NCBI RefSeq assembly: GCF_014637795.1
Contig: NZ_BMFD01000004.1
Location: 339,960-403,959 of the forward strand
Reading direction: 5' to 3'
From: Belliella aquatica
Lineage (GTDB): Bacteria; Bacteroidota; Bacteroidia; Cytophagales; Cyclobacteriaceae
Length of the DNA: 64,000 nucleotides
The position numbers were made by a program, and so were the translations under genes. The notes beneath the pieces are model-generated. The model was not told the origin of the DNA, did no database searches, and saw only the letters and a program-made list of their open reading frames with translations. The stretch's first letter is position 1, and the number at the start of each line of letters is the position of its first letter. Positions 30,885 to 38,224 of the stretch are shown here, piece after piece.

Positions 30885-31157
30885 TAGAGAATTAAACTTA
30901 GTGCTAGTGTTTATTGGGATTTCTTTCGAGGAAGCATTCTGATTAAATTGGTCTTGCAAGGAGCTGTATCATTGAAGGTAGTTTTTCAAACAATTGGATG
31001 AAAAGCTGCTTTCAATTTTTATGTTTTTTTAATAATTTTTTCAATAGTCCATCAATTTATAAAGGAACTGTAGACATAATTTCTCCCACCTTAGGTTAAG
31101 CTACTGACTGAATGTCTAATCACTTTTCAACATTTATATCCAAACCAAAAATTGGAT

Positions 31158-31382
31158 ATGATGGAACCGATAAAAAAATTACAGAGCCAAGCGCTGCCTC
31201 TTAGGTGCTCACCTCAGATCGATCAGATTAAGCTGTTTTTTAGGGAAAGAGATGTTCCTTCGGAAGAAGCAGAATTGTTTTTTTTCTATTTCGAATCTAT
31301 GGAATGGAGAACAGATTCAGATGTTCCGATCCTAGATTGGAAAGCGGCTGCACGACAATGGATATGGAATCTGGAGCATTGA
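31158..31382 (+). CDS. Small protein with a DnaT/replisome-organizer-like C-terminal helix pair
   Basis: A 74-residue protein; ATG at 31158 is chosen over an in-frame TTG at 31152. The second half, 'ELFFFYFESMEWRTDSDVPILDWKAAARQWIWN', follows the pattern F-x-Y/H-F/Y-E-x2-W-x(6-8)-I/L-x-D/W-W-K-A-A-x-R-x-W seen at the C-terminus of phage and plasmid replication proteins. Similar short proteins sit just ahead of mobilization genes in Bacteroidota. A role in replication or mobilization is inferred from that pattern and the neighbouring relaxase. Confidence 0.6.
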   Translation: MMEPIKKLQSQALPLRCSPQIDQIKLFFRERDVPSEEAELFFFYFESMEWRTDSDVPILDWKAAARQWIWNLEH

Positions 31383-31467
31383 CTTTTAAGACTTCTCCAA
31401 CGAATTCTAAATGTAGATCCAAACATATTGTAAGGGTCAAGAATAAAGATTTATAAAAATTAAGCTC

Positions 31468-31590
31468 AGAGGCCGAAAGGCTATGGACTGCGCGAAGCAG
31501 CAGTCAGCAAGAAGTAGGAATGTCTACGCCATTCCGTTTCCCTCCAAAAGTTCCGAAGTCACAGGAGGTTGATTTACTCGGAACTCGTAA
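31468..31590 (+). other. Putative origin of transfer (oriT) hairpin cluster
   Basis: Three inverted repeats lie within 100 bp just upstream of mobC: GACTGC/GCAGTC (31486-31505, 8-nt loop), GGAATG/CATTCC (31517-31535, 7-nt loop) and GTTCCGA/TCGGAAC (31550-31584, 21-nt loop). A shorter GCC-GAAA-GGC hairpin is at 31472-31481. Clustered hairpins immediately ahead of MobC and relaxase genes are typical of oriT. The nick site cannot be read from sequence alone. Confidence 0.5.
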
Positions 31591-31616
31591 TCATTCAATG
31601 ATAAAATCAAAAAACC

Positions 31617-32018
31617 ATGAATAGCTATAACAACAAAAATCAAGGATATCCTAGAAGGGTAGAAAGTAGAATTTCAGAGGCTAAGTTTCAAGAGTTATTG
31701 GGTATATTATCTAGGTCACAGAATCTTACGATGAGCGGTTTAATCAGAGATATTTTATCTAAGAATAAACTTGTCGTGACAACTTATGACAGGGGGTTGG
31801 ATATTTTTTTAGAACAGCTTTCTACCATATATCAGGAAATCAATTCAGTGGGAATTAACATCAATCAGTTGACAAAATTCTTTCATCAAACTGGAGATCT
31901 TTCTAAGAAATTGGCATTGGTAAAAAAGGTGGAAGCAAGATTGGAAGTGGTTTTAGAAAAGCAAGATCAATTGAAAAATTGCATTCAACCTCTTTTGGAA
32001 AAATGGTTGCAAAAATAA
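31617..32018 (+). CDS. MobC-like relaxosome accessory protein
   Basis: A 133-residue protein. The N-terminus ('RRVESRISEAKFQELLGILSRS' then 'MSGLIRDIL') fits a ribbon-helix-helix DNA-binding domain, and 'INSVGININQLTKFFHQTGD' in the middle is the characteristic MobC segment. MobC proteins bind oriT and help the relaxase nick it. The gene starts about 30 bp after the oriT-like hairpins and its 3' end overlaps the relaxase start by 16 nt, which is the usual order. Confidence 0.82.
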   Translation: MNSYNNKNQGYPRRVESRISEAKFQELLGILSRSQNLTMSGLIRDILSKNKLVVTTYDRGLDIFLEQLSTIYQEINSVGININQLTKFFHQTGDLSKKLALVKKVEARLEVVLEKQDQLKNCIQPLLEKWLQK

Positions 32019-33301
32019 CGACCGGCAAGGCAATCCGAGGACTATTACACTACAATGAAAACAAGATGCAACAACAGGTCGCCAAGTTGATTCATGCACA
32101 AGGATTTATGGGGAGAGTTGACGAAATGACGCTAGCACAAAAGCTTTATAGGTTTCAAAAATTAACTAACCTGAACAGGAGAACCAAAACGAATGCAGTT
32201 CATATATCCCTTAACTTCTCTCAAAAAGACAAGCTCGATGATGATAAATTGAAGTATATCGCGCAGACTTATATGGAAAGAATAGGTTTTGGAAAACAGC
32301 CCTTTTTGGTTTATCGACATGATGATGCCAACCATCCACATATCCATATAGTCACAACGAATATTGCCCAAACAGGTAAAAGAATTGAAACCCATAATCT
32401 CGGTAAAACGCTGTCTGAAACAGCAAGAAAAGCATTGGAGGTCGAACTTAATTTGGTTGTGGCAGAAGAGCAGAAAAGCTCTCAATTGATATATCAACCA
32501 TTAGAGAAAGCTTCCTATGGGAAAGCAGAAACAAAGGCTTTGATTAGCAATATTGTCACCGAAGTAATGAGGACTTATCATTTTGAGTCTTTTGCTGGAT
32601 TCAAAGCCGTATTGGCGCAATTCAATATAGATGCTTCACTAGTGATTAGAAAAGGTGATAGCATGCATAAAAACGGCTTAGTTTATAACATTCTAGACTC
32701 CAGAGGAAAAAAAGTAAGTCTGCCTATAAAATCCAGCAGTATTTACAATAAACCTACTTTCGACCGGATCAGTAAAAAGGCATTATTCAATAAGAAAAAT
32801 AAATCTGATGCAAGTTTAAAATTAGTGAAAGCCAATTTGATGGAAAGAATTATGGTCGTAAAGACGACTAATAATTGTAAGCAAATTGGCTTAGTAGCCT
32901 TCCAAGAATTACTTAAGAAAAAGGGTGTTTTTCTTCATTTAATTTTTAATGAATCAGGAAGGCTATACGGTTGCACTTATGTTGATAATCTTCAAAGGAG
33001 TGTTTTTAAAGGCTCTGAGTTAGGGAAGGATTTTACTGCTCAGGCAATTAACAATGCATTTGAATTGGTGGGAGTAAATGAGGAGAATTTGAATGCTACA
33101 TCTCTCAAAGAAAAGTCAAATAGTTCTAAAGCTTTCGATCAGAAATCCACAGGAGTAAGTAATAATAACGAGAATTTCATGATTGAAAATTCTGTGTCTG
33201 TTTTTGAATCAGCATTTGAAATACTTGGTCCAGATTATCATACTAAAAATGAATTTGATGCTGGCAACCTAAAAAAGAAACGTAAAAAGAAAAAGAGATA
33301 G
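32003..33301 (+). CDS. MOB-P type relaxase / mobilization nuclease
   Basis: The ATG at 32003 gives 432 residues ('MVAKITTGKAIRGLLHYNENK'); a TTG at 31979 is in frame but less likely. The N-terminal ~180 residues are the relaxase domain: a candidate catalytic tyrosine in 'LLHYNENK' and the metal-binding three-histidine motif H111-P-H-I-H115 in 'HPHIHIVTTNI'. 'ISLNFSQKDKLDDDKL' is also family-typical. The C-terminal half is basic and ends in a lysine/arginine-rich tail. It nicks oriT and pilots the strand to the recipient. The coupling protein begins 4 nt downstream. Confidence 0.9.
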   Translation: MVAKITTGKAIRGLLHYNENKMQQQVAKLIHAQGFMGRVDEMTLAQKLYRFQKLTNLNRRTKTNAVHISLNFSQKDKLDDDKLKYIAQTYMERIGFGKQPFLVYRHDDANHPHIHIVTTNIAQTGKRIETHNLGKTLSETARKALEVELNLVVAEEQKSSQLIYQPLEKASYGKAETKALISNIVTEVMRTYHFESFAGFKAVLAQFNIDASLVIRKGDSMHKNGLVYNILDSRGKKVSLPIKSSSIYNKPTFDRISKKALFNKKNKSDASLKLVKANLMERIMVVKTTNNCKQIGLVAFQELLKKKGVFLHLIFNESGRLYGCTYVDNLQRSVFKGSELGKDFTAQAINNAFELVGVNEENLNATSLKEKSNSSKAFDQKSTGVSNNNENFMIENSVSVFESAFEILGPDYHTKNEFDAGNLKKKRKKKKR

Positions 33302-33305
33302 TATT

Positions 33306-35291
33306 ATGGCAACTGGAGAAAATGCGGAAGCATTAAGGAAAATACTTGATTTGACTAGAAGAGTTTCAGTTGCTCTTCTGATATTTCATTTTTACTGGGA
33401 ATGCACATATTTGGTTAAGTTTTGGGGCTTAGATTTTAAGATCCTATACCAGTTTATGCTTGAACTTTCGAAAACTGGATTATTTGAGAAATTCTGGTTT
33501 GCTAAAGGGCTAAGCTTATTGTTGTTATTGGTCTCACTTCTTGGGGCAAAAGGGAAGAAATCAATGAAGATTAAAGCTGGATTCGTGATTTTCTTGGTTT
33601 TGCTTGGGCTATGTTTATTTGCACTATCTCATCTTATGTTTGTCAATCAACCAGATAAATTCATAAAAGAACTGGGCTATCTTGGAGTGACTTCTTTTGG
33701 ATATATGATGATCTTAAGTGGAGGGGCTCTTTTCACAAGGGTAATATGGGGGAATAGGAATACAGATATATTCAATAAACTCAACGAGACTTTTCCTCAA
33801 GAAGAAAGGAAATTAGAGAACGAATTTGCGATCAACTTACCCGCAGTTTATAAGCTTGGAAAAAAAGTCCGCAAAAGTTGGATAAACTTTATTAATCCAT
33901 TTAGAGCTATTTTGGTCGTAGGTACACCAGGATCAGGAAAAAGTTATTTTGTGATTAGACATATTATTACTCAACATATCGCTAAGGGTTTCGCCATGTT
34001 TATCTATGATTTTAAATATGACGATTTATCTAAAATCGCATACAATGCGCTTTTAAAAAACAAAAAATCATATTCAGTTGTACCCAAGTTTTTTACAATA
34101 AACTTTGATTATTTAGAACAAAGTCATCGGTGTAATCCTTTGGAGCCCAGTACCATGTTGGATATTACTGATGCTTCTGAATCCTCGAGAACAATCATGA
34201 TGGGTTTGAATAGAGAATGGATAAAAAAGCAAGGAGACTTTTTTGTTGAATCACCAATCAATTTCTTAACAGCAGTGATTTGGTTTTTGAAGAAATACAA
34301 GGCTGGAAAATATTGCACTTTGCCTCATGTGATTGAGTTGATGCAGGTAGAATATGATAAACTCTTTTCTGTTTTACGAACAGAGCCTGAAATTGAGGTT
34401 TTGATCAACCCTTTTGTTTCGGCTTACCTTCAAGGTGCCGCAGAACAACTTGAAGGACAAATTGCCAGTGCGAAAATTACCATGGCAAGAATTTCATCTC
34501 CTCAGCTTTATTATGTGCTTTCAGAATCTGAATTCACTTTGGATATCAATAATCCAGTTGATCCAAAAATAGTGTGTATGGGGAACAATCCACAAAAACA
34601 GCAGGTTTATGGCGCTGTTTTGTCACTCTTTATTTCAAGAATTACCAAACTGGTGAACAGAAAAAATCAATTGAAATCAAGTTTGATATTTGATGAATTT
34701 CCCACTATCTATTTTAATGGCATAGATAGTCTGATTGCCACTGCTAGAGGAAACAAAGTTGCTACAACCTTAGGAGTTCAAGACTATAGTCAATTGAAAA
34801 AGGATTACGGAAGAGAGCAGGCTGAAGTGATTATGAATACGGTTGGCAATATCATATCAGGTCAAGTTTTGGGCGATACGGCAAAGCAGCTTTCTGATCG
34901 CTTCGGTAAAATCATGCAGCCTCGACAAAGTCTATCGATTAATAGTAATGATACATCAGTGAGCCATTCATTTCAGATGGATTTGGCAGTTCCTCCATCT
35001 ACTATTTCCACCCTTACTTCAGGAGAGTTTGTTGGAATTGTGGCGGATAATCCAGATCAAGAAATTACTCTGAAACGATTTCATGCCAAAATCATCAATG
35101 ATCACCAAGGTTTAAAAGAGGAAGAGAAGCAATTTAAACCTATTCCAAAAATCAGAACGCTTCAGGAATCTGATGTAATTCATAATTACCAAAGAATAAA
35201 GGCTGAAATCCTGTCATTGGTTGAAATAGAACTTGAAAGAATGATGGATAGTCCTGGATTGGCTGGATTGATTATTCAGAGAAGAGAATAA
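33306..35291 (+). CDS. VirD4/TraG-type conjugative coupling protein
   Basis: The 661-residue protein has about three to four N-terminal membrane segments (~20-155), then a hexameric-ATPase core with Walker A VVGTPGSGKS (~201-210), Walker B 'SLIFDEFPTIYF' (~459-470) and the TraG/TraM-recognition stretch 'NKVATTLGVQDYSQLKKDYG'. It links the relaxosome to a type IV secretion channel. No VirB-type channel genes are in the window, so the element is probably mobilizable in trans, or the channel lies elsewhere. The last ~115 bp of this gene are repeated at 36354-36474. Confidence 0.9.
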   Translation: MATGENAEALRKILDLTRRVSVALLIFHFYWECTYLVKFWGLDFKILYQFMLELSKTGLFEKFWFAKGLSLLLLLVSLLGAKGKKSMKIKAGFVIFLVLLGLCLFALSHLMFVNQPDKFIKELGYLGVTSFGYMMILSGGALFTRVIWGNRNTDIFNKLNETFPQEERKLENEFAINLPAVYKLGKKVRKSWINFINPFRAILVVGTPGSGKSYFVIRHIITQHIAKGFAMFIYDFKYDDLSKIAYNALLKNKKSYSVVPKFFTINFDYLEQSHRCNPLEPSTMLDITDASESSRTIMMGLNREWIKKQGDFFVESPINFLTAVIWFLKKYKAGKYCTLPHVIELMQVEYDKLFSVLRTEPEIEVLINPFVSAYLQGAAEQLEGQIASAKITMARISSPQLYYVLSESEFTLDINNPVDPKIVCMGNNPQKQQVYGAVLSLFISRITKLVNRKNQLKSSLIFDEFPTIYFNGIDSLIATARGNKVATTLGVQDYSQLKKDYGREQAEVIMNTVGNIISGQVLGDTAKQLSDRFGKIMQPRQSLSINSNDTSVSHSFQMDLAVPPSTISTLTSGEFVGIVADNPDQEITLKRFHAKIINDHQGLKEEEKQFKPIPKIRTLQESDVIHNYQRIKAEILSLVEIELERMMDSPGLAGLIIQRRE

Positions 35292-35296
35292 GACAG
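35177..35296 (+). repeat. Direct repeat, copy 1 (3' end of the coupling-protein gene)
   Basis: About 120 bp covering the last ~37 codons of the coupling-protein gene and its stop. By eye it matches 36354-36474 in the same orientation, with roughly a dozen differences. The two copies bracket the AbiE-like pair. Confidence 0.85.
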
Positions 35297-35331
35297 ATCA
35301 GACTAGATTGAACTTCTTTCTTCAATTGGAT

Positions 35332-35755
35332 TTAAACACAGATGAATTTTTTTAAGGAAGAAAGAATATATGCTACTCTCAACTGGTCTGAATATTCAAG
35401 ATGGCTGCCTATCCATTCATCTATATACATTTGTTGCAGTAGTCCTGAAATTTCACCTTTCAGATATTCAAATAATGGCGAAGTTGTATTTGCTAACTCA
35501 TCCCAAATGACAGACCTGTTATTGAGAAAAAAGACTATATCTTCAAAATCTGTACTTGTCCTTCCATCATCAATATTCTTTATAGCTTACAAGTTCAACT
35601 AAAATATCTACATCATCCGTAGGGCGAACTTCCTCAGAATTCCTATCAGTATAAAGTGAGACTGTAGCGCCACCAACAAAGACTACATTTTCACTTAACT
35701 CTTGAAGAGCTTGTGCCACAGCTTTAATTCGAAGAATGTTTAGATGACTATTCAT
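35332..35755 (-). pseudogene. AbiEii-like nucleotidyltransferase, internally deleted and frameshifted
   Basis: The first 61 codons are intact, with the nucleotidyltransferase signature 'VFVGGATVSLY' followed by 'RPTDDVDILVE' (G-G and D-x-D), and end at 35570 shortly after the D-x-D strand. The frame that resumes at 35574 and runs to a stop at 35332 encodes the family's C-terminal part ('DGRTSTDFEDIVFFLNNRSVIWDEL', ending 'LRVAYILSSLKKF'). The ~90-100 residues that normally lie between are missing, and the two halves are out of frame. Toxin activity is therefore unlikely. The start overlaps the regulator stop (ATGA), as in an intact pair. Confidence 0.75.
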
Positions 35756-36264
35756 AAAATATGTTTTTTAAGTTCCTCAATAGCCAACTTTACCTCTCTT
35801 ACTTTTCCAATACGAATGATATCGAGACTTGCTAATAATTTATAAAATAACTCATCATACTCGATAGCTTTTACCACTCCTTTATGCAAAGGTTGAATTG
35901 ATTGGCCTCTAACAGACCCGTCAGGAGTTGGCCAGACAATTAGTAATTGACTTACAATTTGATTTTTGTAAAATGAGTGCGAATGGGCAGTAGGGATTCC
36001 ATTCACAATAGCACCAGGGAGTTGAGGAAAAACGTATTTAAAACCATGTTGTATGAACTCCATAAGAGCATTTCTTTTAATTTTTTTTCCTTCAATATCA
36101 ATTAAACCAGCAAGTTTACTTCTGTTTAAAGATTCTGAAATCTCAGATATACTAATGAAAATAGAAGATGACAAATCTCTGTATTGCCAAGGCTTTTCTT
36201 TTAAAGCTACAATTTTCATTAGGATAACGATATCCTGTGGTCGCATTCCGTTGTGTTCTCGCAT
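35752..36264 (-). CDS. Winged-helix regulator paired with the AbiEii-like gene (antitoxin-type)
   Basis: A 170-residue protein. The N-terminal ~70 residues look like a MarR/winged-helix DNA-binding domain ('PWQYRDLSSSIFISISEISESLNRSKLAGLID'). The C-terminal half contains 'GIPTAHS' and 'KGVVKAIEYDELFYKLLASLDIIRIGK', a pattern I associate with the regulators encoded beside AbiEii-type nucleotidyltransferases in Bacteroidota. It is the first gene of the pair and is translationally coupled to the broken toxin gene. The frame itself is intact. Antitoxin function is inferred from partner and order. Confidence 0.65.
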   Translation of the reverse strand: MREHNGMRPQDIVILMKIVALKEKPWQYRDLSSSIFISISEISESLNRSKLAGLIDIEGKKIKRNALMEFIQHGFKYVFPQLPGAIVNGIPTAHSHSFYKNQIVSQLLIVWPTPDGSVRGQSIQPLHKGVVKAIEYDELFYKLLASLDIIRIGKVREVKLAIEELKKHIL

Positions 36265-36353
36265 TTGACAAAGTTAAATATCCTGTTCTTTGTTTGCAAA
36301 TCGCAAACAAAGAACAGCTTTTTGAATTATTTTAGTAGGGTTAAAAATGATAT

Positions 36354-36474
36354 AATTCATAATTTCCAATGAATAAAGGCTGAAATCCTGTCACTGGTTG
36401 AAATAGAACTTGAAAGAATGACGGATAGTCCTGGTTTGAGGGGTTTGATTATTCAGAAAAGAGAAAAGGACAGA
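36354..36474 (+). repeat. Direct repeat, copy 2 (remnant of coupling-protein 3' end)
   Basis: This copy still reads in frame as the coupling-protein tail (AEILSLVEIELERM, then 'TDSPGL' and 'GLIIQKRE'). It has a stop codon where copy 1 has arginine, and its own stop is lost, so the frame runs on to 36498. It is a non-functional duplicate and marks the outer edge of the AbiE-like insertion. Confidence 0.85.
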
Positions 36475-36634
36475 ATTTTGGTAAAAAGCTTTTCATAAAA
36501 TTAGTCTAATAGATTTTGTTAAATTCTCCAAACAAATTATTATTAATAAAGCGATATCATTCATTTTTTTGAAATCAGACATTGATAATGTTTTTGTTTG
36601 ATAGTGACATTCATCACCTGATTGGTTTTATATC

Positions 36635-36652
36635 TATCGTAATTTCACGATA
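36635..36652. promoter_or_regulatory. Candidate ArsR-family operator
   Basis: The inverted repeat TATCGT-AATTTC-ACGATA lies 13 bp upstream of the preferred ArsR start. Short AT-rich palindromes of this kind next to the regulator's own start are typical of ArsR/SmtB autoregulation. Confidence 0.5.
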
Positions 36653-36665
36653 TAAAAAATCCTCA

Positions 36666-36983
36666 ATGGAAGGAATAGTAAACAATGTGGAGGTTTCTAT
36701 CATGGAGAAAAGGCTAGCAAAGTATGCCAAAGCTTTGGGCCACCCAGTACGGATTCAGATTTTGAATATCCTAAATCAGCAATCCTGCTGTTTTAATGGA
36801 TATTTGACCGAGATTATTCCATTTGCAAAATCTACTATTTCCCAGCACCTGAAATCCTTAAAAGAGGCGGGACTAATCCAAGGAGAAATTATGCCTCCAA
36901 AAATCAGGTATTGTCTTAATAAAGACTCTTGGGAAGAAGCCCAACAGTTATTTAAAAACTTATTTAATTCTCAAAAACTATGA
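36666..36983 (+). CDS. ArsR-family transcriptional repressor
   Basis: The ATG at 36666 gives 105 residues; the frame is open further upstream to a TTG at 36582, but that would run through the palindromic operator. The winged helix is clear: 'ALGHPVRIQILNILNQQ' and recognition helix 'AKSTISQHLKSLKEAGLIQGE'. Cysteines C41-C42 and C83 could form the metalloid- or redox-sensing site. It overlaps the next gene (ATGA), so it heads the operon with the mini-thioredoxin and the permease. Families of this layout respond to arsenic-like or redox stress; the inducer here is unknown. Confidence 0.87.
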   Translation: MEGIVNNVEVSIMEKRLAKYAKALGHPVRIQILNILNQQSCCFNGYLTEIIPFAKSTISQHLKSLKEAGLIQGEIMPPKIRYCLNKDSWEEAQQLFKNLFNSQKL

Positions 36984-37213
36984 AAATTATCAAAATACTA
37001 GGTACAGGCTGTGCGAAGTGCAAACAGACCGAGGCTATCATCAAAGAAGTGATTGCCAAAGAAAGTATTGAAGCAAACGTCATCAAAGTAGAAGATATCC
37101 AGCAAATCATGGCGTACAATATCCTTTCCACTCCTGCAGTAGTGGTGGATGAAGTTGTCAAGATCAAAGGTAAAGTGCCATCTGCACAGGAAATCATAGC
37201 CGCTTTGGCTTAA
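36980..37213 (+). CDS. Thioredoxin-like mini-protein (TM0996 / redox-active disulfide protein 2)
   Basis: A 77-residue single thioredoxin fold with the active-site motif C11-A-K-C14 in 'GTGCAKCKQTE' and the cis-proline region 'ILSTPAVVVDE'. No signal peptide, so it is cytoplasmic. Such proteins often accompany ArsP-type permeases and ArsR regulators and probably deliver electrons or handle thiol-bound metalloids. It overlaps the ArsR stop and lies 12 nt before the permease. Confidence 0.88.
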   Translation: MKIIKILGTGCAKCKQTEAIIKEVIAKESIEANVIKVEDIQQIMAYNILSTPAVVVDEVVKIKGKVPSAQEIIAALA

Positions 37214-37225
37214 AGCAAATAGCAT

Positions 37226-38224
37226 ATGTTTGATTGGCTTCAGAGTTTTGCGGACTGGTTGATCTTTCAGGTCATAGGAATAGAAGCAGAAAGTCACTTA
37301 GGAATGGCCCTAAACTTCTTTGTATATGACGTTTTGAAAATCCTGATCCTACTCTTTGTCATAACGGTGCTGATGGGGATCGTAAATGCCTATTTTCCGG
37401 TGGAGCGATTGAGGGATTTCCTGAACAAGCGTAAACTCTATGGTTTGGAATATTTCTTCGCTTCATTTTTTGGAGCCGTCACGCCATTCTGTTCCTGCTC
37501 TTCAGTTCCCTTATTTATTGGTTTTGTGCAGGGAGGGATTCCACTAGGCGTGACTTTCGCTTTCTTGATTACTTCTCCTTTGGTCAATGAAATTGCCTTG
37601 GCTATTTTCTTAGGGATGTTTGGAATAAAATTCACTTTGATCTATGCCATTTTAGGTATTATTCTAGGAATGCTAGGCGGGATGGTTTTAGGAAAATTAA
37701 AGCTTGAACGCTACCTCAGTGATTGGGTGCAACAGTTGATCTTAAACAAAAACAAGGTGCAGGAAGACTTCGAGTCCGAGCAAACACCTTTTTTGAAACG
37801 CTTACCTTACATCACCCAAGAAGCGTGGGGCATTGTCAAAAGCATTGTGCTTTATGTAATCATCGGTATCGCCATTGGCGCATTTATGCATGGTTACGTT
37901 CCCGAGAACTTCTTTGAGCAATATCTCGGAGATGGCCAATGGTGGACAGTACCACTTGCCGTAATTCTGGCCGTACCTCTTTATGCAAACGCCGCAGGTA
38001 TTATTCCTGTCATTCAAGTGATGGTTGTCAAGGGCATTCCCGTTGGAACTGCCATTGCCTTTATGATGGCAACTATCGGCCTTTCTATTCCTGAGGGAAC
38101 CCTACTAAAAAAAGTAATGAGTTTGAAACTGATCACCATCTTCTTTGGAACGGTCACATTCTTCATTATTCTTTCAGGATTCATCTTCAATTTTATATTC
38201 AAAAATAGTAACCTCTTATTATGA
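37226..38224 (+). CDS. ArsP/PF03773-type permease
   Basis: A 332-residue integral membrane protein with about eight to ten hydrophobic segments. It has the hallmark 'TPFCSCSSVPLFIGF' (C89 and C91 within the fourth segment region) and the repeat-like 'GIPLGVTFAFLITSPLVNE' versus 'GIPVGTAIAFMMATIGLSIPE'. Members include organoarsenical exporters, but many have no known substrate. The last 4 nt overlap the next gene, which encodes an exported BudA-FmdE fusion. Substrate is not deducible from sequence. Confidence 0.87.
   Translation: MFDWLQSFADWLIFQVIGIEAESHLGMALNFFVYDVLKILILLFVITVLMGIVNAYFPVERLRDFLNKRKLYGLEYFFASFFGAVTPFCSCSSVPLFIGFVQGGIPLGVTFAFLITSPLVNEIALAIFLGMFGIKFTLIYAILGIILGMLGGMVLGKLKLERYLSDWVQQLILNKNKVQEDFESEQTPFLKRLPYITQEAWGIVKSIVLYVIIGIAIGAFMHGYVPENFFEQYLGDGQWWTVPLAVILAVPLYANAAGIIPVIQVMVVKGIPVGTAIAFMMATIGLSIPEGTLLKKVMSLKLITIFFGTVTFFIILSGFIFNFIFKNSNLLL

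Larger units (their letters stand above)
36265..36653. other. Intergenic region with duplicated coupling-gene end and ArsR-site region
   Basis: About 390 bp between the AbiE-like pair and the ArsR gene. A short inverted repeat TTTGCAAATCGCAAA lies at ~36292-36306, in the likely promoter or operator of the AbiE-like pair. The remainder holds the direct repeat copy at 36354-36474 and the ArsR-type palindrome at 36635-36652. No intact gene is seen. Confidence 0.55.

Noticed and set aside
35342..35602. 86-codon + strand frame after the coupling-protein gene
   Set aside because: It is the opposite strand of the truncated nucleotidyltransferase C-terminal part, which has clear family motifs.
36582..36665. 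Longer N-terminus for the ArsR protein starting at a TTG
   Set aside because: It would place the start upstream of the palindromic operator and adds residues that do not look like an ArsR protein.
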